A stretch of DNA of 10,921 nt, taken from assembly GCA_002329675.1 (NCBI GenBank), contig DCUA01000084.1:220-11140 (forward strand). The letters run 5' to 3'. The stretch comes from Firmicutes bacterium UBA1426 (GTDB taxonomy: Bacteria; Bacillota; Clostridia; Peptostreptococcales; Anaerovoracaceae). The notes beneath the pieces were generated by a model that had not been told where the DNA came from, made no database searches, and was given only the letters and a program-made list of their open reading frames with translations. Both the position numbers and the translations under genes were made by a program. Of the stretch, positions 1 through 6,095 are shown in pieces; the first letter of the stretch is position 1; each line of letters opens with the position of its first letter.

Positions 1-121
1 GACAGCAAATGTATAAATGCAACTGTTTAAATATGAGATCATGGGATGAATTATAGCACTGGCTTAAATGGTTTGCAATAGATTTTTTAATAATTATACA
101 AAATAAATTATAAATATTCAT

Positions 122-160
122 AAATCAGCCATGGGATCTGTCCCCGTGGTTGGTTTCTTT
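122..160 (+). terminator. Probable intrinsic terminator of an upstream gene
   Basis: The arms 126-135 (CAGCCATGGG) and 143-152 (CCCGTGGTTG) can pair over 10 bp with two G-T wobbles and a 7-base loop. The stem can extend through the A-rich 122-125 against 153-156. A T-rich run (TTTCTTT, 154-160) follows. The T-run is interrupted by one C, so it is not ideal. No gene end is visible upstream, so its role is inferred. It could also act as an attenuator if transcription started further left. Confidence 0.5.
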
Positions 161-186
161 ACAATGACTGGAAAAACGGCTATACT
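158..186 (+). promoter_or_regulatory. Sigma-A type promoter for murB
   Basis: The -35 box TTTACA (158-163) and -10 box TATACT (181-186) each match the consensus at 5 of 6 positions and are separated by exactly 17 bases. Transcription would begin around 193, leaving a leader of about 65 bases before the TTG start at 259. The -35 box overlaps the T-run of the preceding hairpin, so the two transcription units abut. Confidence 0.65.
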
Positions 187-258
187 GTAAGTAATAATGT
201 GCTTTTTGTGTTTACACCCAAAGGTGCAGAACCCAAATTCAGATATGGAGGCAATCCT

Positions 259-1176
259 TTGAATATTGACTTGATTTACAGGGTATTATTGGAGGAGATG
301 GGCTCCCATCAGCTCATAAAAGAGGCCCCGATGCGGAATTATACCTCTTTTAAGGCAGGGGGAAAGGCCGCCCTCCTGGTTATTCCGCATAACATCGTTC
401 AATTGCAATATACCATGAAGGTTATTGCGAAGGAAAAAGTCCCCTATTTTATAATGGGGAACGGCACAAACCTGCTTGTGCGTGACGGAGGATATCCGGG
501 CGTTATCGTTAAGATTGGCAGTACATTGAGTCACATCCGGGTGACCGGGAACATGATAGAAGCCGAAGCCGGGGCGTTGTTGAAAGACGTGGCGGATAAA
601 GCGTTAGAAATGGGTCAGACCGGCTTTGAATTCGCATCCGGTATTCCCGGGAGCATAGGCGGAGCAGCCTTTATGAATGCGGGAGCCTATGACGGCGAAA
701 TGAAGAAGGTCGTTGAAAAGGTGCAGGTTCTTTCACAGGATGGCAGCAGAGTCTACTCCTTGACTGCAGAGGAGATGGAATACGGCTATCGTAAGAGCAT
801 TCTCATGGAAAGAAACGAAATTGTTCTGTCCGTCACATTGAGACTGGCTGCCGGCGATCGGGACCAGATCGCCCTGAAGATGGAAGACCTGAACGCAAGG
901 AGAAGGGAAAAACAGCCTCTGAACTATCCCAGTGCAGGCAGCTTTTTCAAACGCCCGCCGGGGAATTATGCAGGGACCCTGATCCAGACATCGGGTTTGA
1001 AAGGGACTTCCGTGGGAGGAGCTATGGTGTCGGAGCTCCATGCAGGTTTTATTGTTAATACCGGCGGAGCAACAGCATCGGACATTACAGCATTGATGAA
1101 ACTGGTGCAGGACCGCGTGTTTGAGGATTCCGGCATCCGTCTGGAGCCGGAGATACGGATCATCGGAGAAGAGTGA
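259..1176 (+). CDS. murB: UDP-N-acetylenolpyruvoylglucosamine reductase MurB
   Basis: FAD-dependent cytosolic enzyme that reduces UDP-GlcNAc-enolpyruvate to UDP-MurNAc with NADPH, the second committed step of peptidoglycan precursor synthesis. Numbered from TTG 259 (305 aa, normal for the family), the FAD-binding domain includes GNGTNLLVRDGG (68-79) and SGIPGSIGGAAFMNAGAYDGE-like residues (127-147). Catalytic candidates are R178 in YGYRKS, S227 in SAGSFFKRP, and E297 in EPEIRIIG. The YGYRKS and SAGSFF pattern fits the type II MurB of Firmicutes. The TTG start is chosen because GGAGG (247-251) lies 7 bases upstream and the protein then begins like other MurBs. An in-frame ATG at 199 would add 20 unrelated residues and sits almost on the predicted transcription start. 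First gene of the murB-PHP-rapZ block. Confidence 0.95.
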   Translation: MNIDLIYRVLLEEMGSHQLIKEAPMRNYTSFKAGGKAALLVIPHNIVQLQYTMKVIAKEKVPYFIMGNGTNLLVRDGGYPGVIVKIGSTLSHIRVTGNMIEAEAGALLKDVADKALEMGQTGFEFASGIPGSIGGAAFMNAGAYDGEMKKVVEKVQVLSQDGSRVYSLTAEEMEYGYRKSILMERNEIVLSVTLRLAAGDRDQIALKMEDLNARRREKQPLNYPSAGSFFKRPPGNYAGTLIQTSGLKGTSVGGAMVSELHAGFIVNTGGATASDITALMKLVQDRVFEDSGIRLEPEIRIIGEE

Positions 1177-1188
1177 GGAAGAAAATCT

Positions 1189-1959
1189 ATGGCAAACTAT
1201 GACAGTGACATGAAGCGTTATCGGATGATTTACGATATCCATACCCACACCACCTTTTCTCATGGCAAAGGCTCCATAGAAGACAATGTCAAGGTAGCAA
1301 TGACAAAGGGACTGTCCACCATCGGTATCGCCGATCACGGCCCCGGCCATCTGACCTACGGCGTCAAGAGGAAGGACATCCCCGTGATGCGGGCAGAAAT
1401 ACAGCGCCTTCAGCCTCTTTATCCCGACATTAAAATCCTTCTGGGAGTGGAAGCGAATATTATCAACCCTTCAGGAACATTGGATATTACCGAAGAGGAA
1501 GAGAACATGCTGGATTACGTCCTTGCGGGATACCATTATGGGATCCTGGGAGAAAAGCCTCTGTCTGCCGCGTTAATCCATTTAGTGAACTGGGTCTCTA
1601 ATAAATCCGGTAAGGGTGGCGGAGACTCCTTGCGGAAAAGGAACAACACAGAGCTCATTATTAAGGCGCTCCATGAGAACCGGATAAAGGTCCTGACGCA
1701 TCCGGGGGATAAAGGGCCCTTTGATCTGATGCCCATCGCTAAAGCCTGCGAAGAAACAGGAACCATGATGGAGATCAGCACCTGGCACGAAGCCCCGCTC
1801 ACCGAGGAGCTTAAGAAGCTGGCGAAGACCCGGGTACGATTCATCATCAGCAGCGACGCCCATTCCCCACAAAGAGTCGGCACCTTCGTTCCCGGCCTGA
1901 AAAGAGCTATGGAGGCCGGAGTGGATCCCGCCCGCATTGACAACTTAGAGGAGATATAG
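1189..1959 (+). CDS. PHP-domain metal-dependent phosphoesterase
   Basis: A 256-residue single-domain PHP (polymerase and histidinol phosphatase) protein. The full set of metal ligands expected for a trinuclear PHP site is visible: H18 and H20 (DIHTHT), H25, H50 (IADHG), E88 (GVEAN), H116 (GYHYG), H171 (LTHPG), D223 and H225 (SSDAHS). This spacing resembles the stand-alone YcdX-type family rather than the polymerase-linked domains. Members hydrolyse phosphomonoesters or related bonds, but the substrate cannot be read from sequence. The ATG is 12 bases after the murB stop, with GAGGAAG (1175-1181) at proper spacing, so the pair is co-transcribed. Later ATG codons at residues 8 and 13 are possible starts but lack as good a binding site. 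Position between murB and rapZ suggests, but does not prove, a role linked to wall precursor or nucleotide metabolism. Confidence 0.88.
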   Translation: MANYDSDMKRYRMIYDIHTHTTFSHGKGSIEDNVKVAMTKGLSTIGIADHGPGHLTYGVKRKDIPVMRAEIQRLQPLYPDIKILLGVEANIINPSGTLDITEEEENMLDYVLAGYHYGILGEKPLSAALIHLVNWVSNKSGKGGGDSLRKRNNTELIIKALHENRIKVLTHPGDKGPFDLMPIAKACEETGTMMEISTWHEAPLTEELKKLAKTRVRFIISSDAHSPQRVGTFVPGLKRAMEAGVDPARIDNLEEI

Positions 1960-1960
1960 C

Positions 1961-2806
1961 ATGGATTTTATCATCGTCACCGGTTTATCAGGGTCCGGCA
2001 AGAGCCAGGCAATGAACTGCCTGGAGGACCTGGGGTTTTACTGCATCGACAATCTGCCCCCGGCTCTGATCAAAAACTTCATAGATCTGGCGGTCCAGGA
2101 CAAGATGAAGATCGAAAAGGCGGCCTTCGGCATCGACATCCGGGGCGGTGAGTTCTTTGATGATCTGAAGAAAGGCTTAGAAGAGCTGAAGGAAGCGGGT
2201 ATGCGGTTCAAGGTACTTTTTCTCGAAGCCTCCGACGAAGTGCTGATCCGCAGATACAAGGAGACTCGCCGGGTCCATCCCCTGGCTACTGACGGCAGCA
2301 TACCGGACGGTATCGCCAGGGAAAGGGAGAAGCTCATGGACATCCGCAAAGTGGCGGATTACATCGTGGATACCTCAATGATGAAGGTGGCCCAGTTCCA
2401 CGAAGAACTCCGAAATATCCTGTCATCCGACGAGGCCACGGGATTTACCATCACCATCCAATCCTTCGGTTATAAGCATGGGATCCCACTGGATGCGGAT
2501 ATAGTGTTCGACCTGAGGTTCATTCCCAACCCCTATTACCTGCCCAGTTTGCGCAACCTTACGGGCAACAGCCAGAAGGTTCGCGACTATGTGATGAAGT
2601 TTCCGCAGACACGGAACTTCGTAGATAAGGCTTACGCCATGATTGAAGAGCTGATCCCATTCTACATAAAAGAAGGGAAGGCAAACCTGGTATTGGCTTT
2701 TGGCTGCACGGGAGGGCAGCACCGATCTGTAGCCATGGCCAACTTGTTCACGGAGATGTTCCAGGAAGCGGGGAGGAGGATATTGACCATTCACAGAGAC
2801 CTATAA
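1961..2806 (+). CDS. rapZ: RapZ/YvcJ family nucleotide-binding RNase adapter
   Basis: A 281-residue P-loop protein of the RapZ (YvcJ) family, which binds and hydrolyses ATP/GTP. In E. coli RapZ senses glucosamine-6-phosphate and delivers the GlmZ small RNA to RNase E. In Bacillus YvcJ is a nucleotide-binding protein linked to competence, so the RNA-adapter role is not assured here. Walker A is GLSGSGKS (8-15), followed by the family signature FYCIDNLPP (26-34). ETRRVHPL (101-108) matches the conserved central motif. The C-terminal domain carries SFGYKHGIPLDAD (168-180), RFIPNPYY (186-193) and GCTGGQHRSV (248-257), and ends in the usual HRD. The start is 1 base after the PHP stop. Its GAGGAG site (1948-1953) lies inside the PHP gene, implying translational coupling. 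The last bases of the gene overlap the promoter of the next gene. Confidence 0.95.
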   Translation: MDFIIVTGLSGSGKSQAMNCLEDLGFYCIDNLPPALIKNFIDLAVQDKMKIEKAAFGIDIRGGEFFDDLKKGLEELKEAGMRFKVLFLEASDEVLIRRYKETRRVHPLATDGSIPDGIAREREKLMDIRKVADYIVDTSMMKVAQFHEELRNILSSDEATGFTITIQSFGYKHGIPLDADIVFDLRFIPNPYYLPSLRNLTGNSQKVRDYVMKFPQTRNFVDKAYAMIEELIPFYIKEGKANLVLAFGCTGGQHRSVAMANLFTEMFQEAGRRILTIHRDL

Positions 2807-2812
2807 TATAAT
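2783..2812 (+). promoter_or_regulatory. Strong sigma-A promoter for the Kce-like gene
   Basis: The -35 box TTGACC (2783-2788, 5 of 6) lies within the last codons of rapZ. The -10 box TATAAT (2807-2812, 6 of 6) lies just after its stop, with an 18-base spacer. Start of transcription would be near 2819, giving a leader of about 40 bases. A second overlapping TATAAT (2802-2807) has too short a spacer to use the same -35. Confidence 0.7.
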
Positions 2813-2819
2813 CTATAGG
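2800..2819. promoter_or_regulatory. Inverted repeat over the -10 region, possible operator
   Basis: CCTATA (2800-2805) and TATAGG (2814-2819) are perfect inverted copies separated by 8 bases, centred on the -10 box and reaching the predicted transcription start. A dimeric repressor bound here would block the promoter. The arms are short and AT-rich, so chance is a real alternative. No regulator gene is adjacent. Confidence 0.3.
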
Positions 2820-2859
2820 AACAGTTATCACGCTAAATGAAAAGAAGGAGTCATTTAAC

Positions 2860-3681
2860 ATGGAAAAATTGATTATCACCGCATGTATTTGCGGCGCAGA
2901 AGTTACTAAGGAGCACAATCCTGCAGTACCTTACACCATTGAAGAAATCGTAAGAGAGGCAAAATCCGCTTATGACGCTGGAGCCTCCATAATCCACTTA
3001 CATGTACGTTGGGATGACGGTACACCGACACAGGATACAGCCAGATTCCAGGAAGCAATAGATGCGATCAGAGCTGTCTGCCCGGATGTTATCATCCAGC
3101 CTTCCACAGGAGGAGCCGTAGGAATGACAGACCTTGAGCGTCTGGCTTCCACAGATGTAGTTCCCACACCGGAAATGGCTACACTCGACTGCGGTACGTT
3201 GAACTTCGGCGGGGATGATATCTTTGTCAACACGGATAACACCATCATGAACTTTGCAAAGATCATGAAGGAAAAAGGCATCAAGCCTGAATTAGAAGTC
3301 TTCGATAAGGGCATGGTCGATATAGCATTGAAAGTGGACCGCAAGGGCCTTCTGGTACATCCCCTGCACTTTGACTTCGTTCTGGGCGTACAGATGACTG
3401 CAACCCTGAGAGATCTGGCCTTCATGGTTGGCAGCATTCCGCCGGGATCCACCTGGACTGCCTGTGGAATCGGCAGATACAACTATGAGATAGCTGCAGG
3501 TGCCATCATCATGGGTGGTCACGTGAGAGTCGGATTTGAAGACAGCCTCTACCTGGAAAAAGGTGTCCTGGCAAAGAGTAACGGCGAGATGGTAGAAAAA
3601 GTAGTTCGTCTGGCCAAGTTCTTTGGCAGAGAGATCGCTACACCGGACGAAGCCAGAAAGATCCTGAGCATCGGCCAGTAA
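2860..3681 (+). CDS. kce: BKACE-family beta-keto acid cleavage enzyme, Kce-like
   Basis: A 273-residue (beta/alpha)8-barrel protein of the BKACE (DUF849) family. Its members use a metal (usually Zn) to condense a beta-keto acid with acetyl-CoA, giving acetoacetate and a new acyl-CoA. The type member Kce cleaves 3-keto-5-aminohexanoate in lysine fermentation. Metal ligands are H46 and H48 (HLHVR) and E227 (VGFED). Other family positions present are E14, S82 in STGGAVG, the PEMATL strand (104-109), R223 and D228. E14 is in the position I recall as binding the substrate amino group in Kce, which favours a Kce-type substrate; this is from memory. AAGGAG (2845-2850) precedes ATG by 9 bases. The gene has its own promoter and terminator and no other lysine-fermentation gene is in the window, so a different beta-keto acid remains possible. 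Confidence 0.85.
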   Translation: MEKLIITACICGAEVTKEHNPAVPYTIEEIVREAKSAYDAGASIIHLHVRWDDGTPTQDTARFQEAIDAIRAVCPDVIIQPSTGGAVGMTDLERLASTDVVPTPEMATLDCGTLNFGGDDIFVNTDNTIMNFAKIMKEKGIKPELEVFDKGMVDIALKVDRKGLLVHPLHFDFVLGVQMTATLRDLAFMVGSIPPGSTWTACGIGRYNYEIAAGAIIMGGHVRVGFEDSLYLEKGVLAKSNGEMVEKVVRLAKFFGREIATPDEARKILSIGQ

Positions 3682-3693
3682 AATAAGCTTGCG

Positions 3694-3728
3694 GGGACCT
3701 GCGGCGACAGCGAAGCGGGTCCCTTTTT
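3694..3728 (+). terminator. Intrinsic terminator after the Kce-like gene
   Basis: GGGACCTGC (3694-3702) pairs with GCGGGTCCC (3715-3723) over 9 bp with a single T-G wobble, leaving a 12-base loop and followed directly by five T residues (3724-3728). It begins 12 bases after the stop codon of the Kce-like gene. It should separate this gene from whiA, at least in part. Confidence 0.8.
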
Positions 3729-3751
3729 GTATAGTTTTACAGGAGAAACCA

Positions 3752-4693
3752 ATGTCGTTTTCAGCAGATGTGAAAAATGAAATAGCCCGTTCCCCGGAAG
3801 AAAAAAAGTGCTGTATGCTGGCGGAGATCGCTGGCTTCATTCGTATGTGCGGTTCTGTAAAACTGTCCGGCGGTGGCAAGCTGGATCTTAGGATCACTAC
3901 GGAAAATCCTGCAATTGCAAGGCTGTTTCTTCTGAGGATCAAGAGCTATTTTGGTGTTGGTGCCAATCTCCAGATAAGGCGGCGCAATTTGCTGAAGAAG
4001 GGCCACACTTACGAACTGACCATCGGAGCAGAGGATAACGCGGAGCAGATCCTCAGAGAGACCGGAATACTCCGGGTGAAGGAAGGCTGCAATTACTTTC
4101 CCGACGATATCTCTTCGGATCTCACGAAATCAAGGTGCTGCAAAAGAGCATATTTACGAGGGACCTTTCTTGGCGCCGGCACCATAAGCCATCCGGATAA
4201 GAGCTATCATATGGAGATCGTATGCAGCAGTGAGACACTGGCAAACGATCTGAAGCGGCTGATCAACAGCTTTGGGTTCCGGTCCAAGGTGACGGCCAGA
4301 AAGAACAGCTTCGTAGTCTACCTGAAGGAAAGCGAACAGATCAGTGATTTTCTGGCATTGCTCGGCGCAAACAACCAGGTCATGGAATTTGAAAATGTAC
4401 GTATTGTAAAAGAGCTTCGCAACAAGACTAACCGTATCGTCAACTGTGAGAGCGCAAATTTGGACAAGACTATTGACAGCGCCGCCAGGCAGATCGAAAC
4501 TATCCGGTTGATCGAGTCAAAAGTGGGTCTTACCAATTTGCCGGAGAAGCTGCGGGAGATAGCCCTGCTCAGGCTGGACAATCCGGAGAGCTCGCTGACA
4601 GAGCTGGGGCAGATGCTGGAGCCACCCTTAAAGAAATCCGGCGTAAACCATAGATTTCGGAAGATCGAAGAAATAGCAGAAACACTCCGATAG
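3752..4693 (+). CDS. whiA: WhiA family DNA-binding regulator
   Basis: A 313-residue protein of the WhiA family, conserved across Gram-positive bacteria. In Streptomyces it is a sporulation transcription factor; in Bacillus it binds DNA and influences cell division and growth. Domains in order are the WhiA N-terminal domain (about 1-105), a LAGLIDADG-endonuclease-like fold (about 130-222, with AYLRGTFLGAGTIS at 133-146, lacking the acidic catalytic pattern as usual for WhiA), and a C-terminal helix-turn-helix (about 225-310, with SLTELGQMLEPPLKKSGVNH at 281-300). The ATG at 3752 gives the typical MSFSADVKNE start and has AGGAG (3741-3745) 6 bases upstream. An in-frame TTG at 3689 would place the start before the terminator hairpin and is rejected. 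No glmR gene precedes it, unlike in many relatives. Confidence 0.95.
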   Translation: MSFSADVKNEIARSPEEKKCCMLAEIAGFIRMCGSVKLSGGGKLDLRITTENPAIARLFLLRIKSYFGVGANLQIRRRNLLKKGHTYELTIGAEDNAEQILRETGILRVKEGCNYFPDDISSDLTKSRCCKRAYLRGTFLGAGTISHPDKSYHMEIVCSSETLANDLKRLINSFGFRSKVTARKNSFVVYLKESEQISDFLALLGANNQVMEFENVRIVKELRNKTNRIVNCESANLDKTIDSAARQIETIRLIESKVGLTNLPEKLREIALLRLDNPESSLTELGQMLEPPLKKSGVNHRFRKIEEIAETLR

Positions 4694-4709
4694 AAAGGAG
4701 GACAAAAGG

Positions 4710-6095
4710 ATGTCTATTATTGCTGCCTATATCGTTCCACATCCGCCATTGATCGTACCGGAAGTGGGAGGAGGCCAGGAAAAGAAAATTCAAAATACCA
4801 TTGATTCCTATCATCGTATTGCCAGAGAAATAGGAGAGCTTAAGCCGGAAACTGTGGTGGTGATCACACCTCATTCCATCATGTATCAGGATTATATCCA
4901 CGTTTCTCCGGGAAGCAGTGCCAGGGGAGATCTGCTCAAATTCGGCGATAACAAGACCCGGATCCAGGTGAGCTATGACAGTGAACTGGTGAGCCTCATC
5001 GAGGAACTGGCGGCGGAGGAAGGAATTTCTGCCGGTACTCTGGGAGAGAGGGATAAAAAGCTGGACCACGGAACTATTGTCCCGCTCTTTTTCATCGGGC
5101 AGTATCTGCAGGATCATCGTGTTGTGCGGGTGTCCATTTCAGGTTTATCACCCCGGGAACATTATCGCTTCGGTAAATGTATAAAGGCCGCTGCAGAAAG
5201 GCTATCCCGCAGGACCGTTATCGTGGCCAGCGGTGACCTCTCGCATCGTCTAATAGAGGAGGGGCCGTACAGCTTTGCAGAGGAAGGTCCCGCCTTTGAT
5301 AAACTGGTGACGGAGGCAATGGCGGCAGGGGATTTCCTGACCTTCATGCAGTTTGAAGAGGGCTTTGCCGAAGCCGCCGGAGAGTGCGGGCTGCGGTCAT
5401 TTATCATAATGGCAGGGACCCTGGATGGCATGTCGGTAGATTCGGAATTGCTTTCCTATGAGGGACCTTTTGGCGTCGGTTATGCTGTTGCCGCGTTTTA
5501 TCCCGGGGAAAGTGAGGATGCCCGGCGTATCGATGTGCTGTATGAGGAAGAAGGGAAAATGGAGAGAGAACAGATCCGTGCTGAAGAGGATGAGTATGTC
5601 AGCCTTGCCCGACTGTCTCTGGAGTCCTATGTGCGCGGCAGAAAATATATTGAACGACCTCCGGGGCTTTCAAAGGAACTGACAAAGCAAAGGGCGGGTG
5701 TTTTTGTATCCTTGAAAAAGGAAGGCCGGTTAAGAGGGTGCATCGGAACCATCAGTCCCGTGGAGGACAGCATCGCCGATGAGATCATCCGTAACGCAGT
5801 AAGCGCCGGCACAGGGGATCCGCGGTTTGACCCGGTGACGGAGGATGAGCTTTCTGAGCTGATCTACAGCGTGGACGTATTGGGAGACCCGGAGCCCATT
5901 CAGTCCATGGAAGAATTGGATGTGGTCCGTTATGGCGTGATCGTCTCCAGGGGAAGAAAGCGGGGATTGCTGCTTCCCAATCTGGAAGGTGTTACCACTC
6001 CGGAACAGCAGGTGGAGATCGCCTTGAAAAAGGCAGGTATCTCTCCTCACGAGGATTATCAGATGGAGCGGTTTGAGGTGGTGCGTCACAAATGA
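4710..6095 (+). CDS. amrB-amrA: AmmeMemoRadiSam protein: MEMO1-like/AMMECR1 fusion
   Basis: A 461-residue two-domain protein. Residues 1 to about 265 resemble MEMO1 and class III (LigB-type) extradiol dioxygenases: VPHPP (H11), TPHS (H55), DHGTIVPLFF (H120), SGDLSH (H179) and GECGLRS (C226). By comparison with human MEMO1, H11, H55 and C226 would correspond to its His-His-Cys metal site; this alignment is by eye. Residues about 285-461 are an AMMECR1 domain with LRGCIGT (341-347), GDPRFDPV (369-376) and the LLLPNLEGVTTPEQQ region (420-434). The two domains are separate proteins in some organisms and fused in others. Their biochemical function is not known to me. AAAGGAGG (4694-4701) directly follows the whiA stop, 8 bases before ATG, so it is probably co-transcribed with whiA. 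It overlaps the radical SAM gene downstream. Confidence 0.9.
   Translation: MSIIAAYIVPHPPLIVPEVGGGQEKKIQNTIDSYHRIAREIGELKPETVVVITPHSIMYQDYIHVSPGSSARGDLLKFGDNKTRIQVSYDSELVSLIEELAAEEGISAGTLGERDKKLDHGTIVPLFFIGQYLQDHRVVRVSISGLSPREHYRFGKCIKAAAERLSRRTVIVASGDLSHRLIEEGPYSFAEEGPAFDKLVTEAMAAGDFLTFMQFEEGFAEAAGECGLRSFIIMAGTLDGMSVDSELLSYEGPFGVGYAVAAFYPGESEDARRIDVLYEEEGKMEREQIRAEEDEYVSLARLSLESYVRGRKYIERPPGLSKELTKQRAGVFVSLKKEGRLRGCIGTISPVEDSIADEIIRNAVSAGTGDPRFDPVTEDELSELIYSVDVLGDPEPIQSMEELDVVRYGVIVSRGRKRGLLLPNLEGVTTPEQQVEIALKKAGISPHEDYQMERFEVVRHK

Larger units (their letters stand above)
1..258. other. AT-rich intergenic region upstream of murB
   Basis: I find no convincing coding sequence here. Bases 61-120 contain only about 10 G or C in 60, which is typical of intergenic DNA in this group. 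The region holds a terminator-like hairpin (122-160), then a near-consensus promoter (158-186), then the murB leader with its Shine-Dalgarno site (247-251). The gene that the hairpin would terminate must lie to the left of the window. Confidence 0.6.

Noticed and set aside
73..100. A possible extra promoter, TTGCAA-N16-TATACA
   Set aside because: Each box matches only 4 of 6 consensus bases in a very AT-rich stretch where such matches are expected by chance.
199..258. N-terminal extension of murB from ATG 199
   Set aside because: It lacks a ribosome binding site, lies about 6 bases from the predicted transcription start, and the 20 extra residues do not resemble MurB.
733..1350. Long reverse-strand open frame of 205 codons opposite murB and the PHP gene
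   Set aside because: It is antisense to two confidently identified genes, has no recognisable motif, and has His/Cys-rich composition typical of antisense frames.
3689..3751. Earlier TTG start for whiA
   Set aside because: It would place the start before the terminator hairpin; ATG 3752 has a good AGGAG site and gives the conserved WhiA N-terminus.
3292..3942. Reverse-strand open frame of 216 codons opposite the Kce-like gene and whiA
   Set aside because: It crosses a terminator and the starts and ends of two real genes and shows no family features.
5458..5682. Forward open frame of 74 codons inside the MEMO1/AMMECR1 fusion
   Set aside because: It lies in an alternate frame within a conserved gene and has no supported start site or motif.
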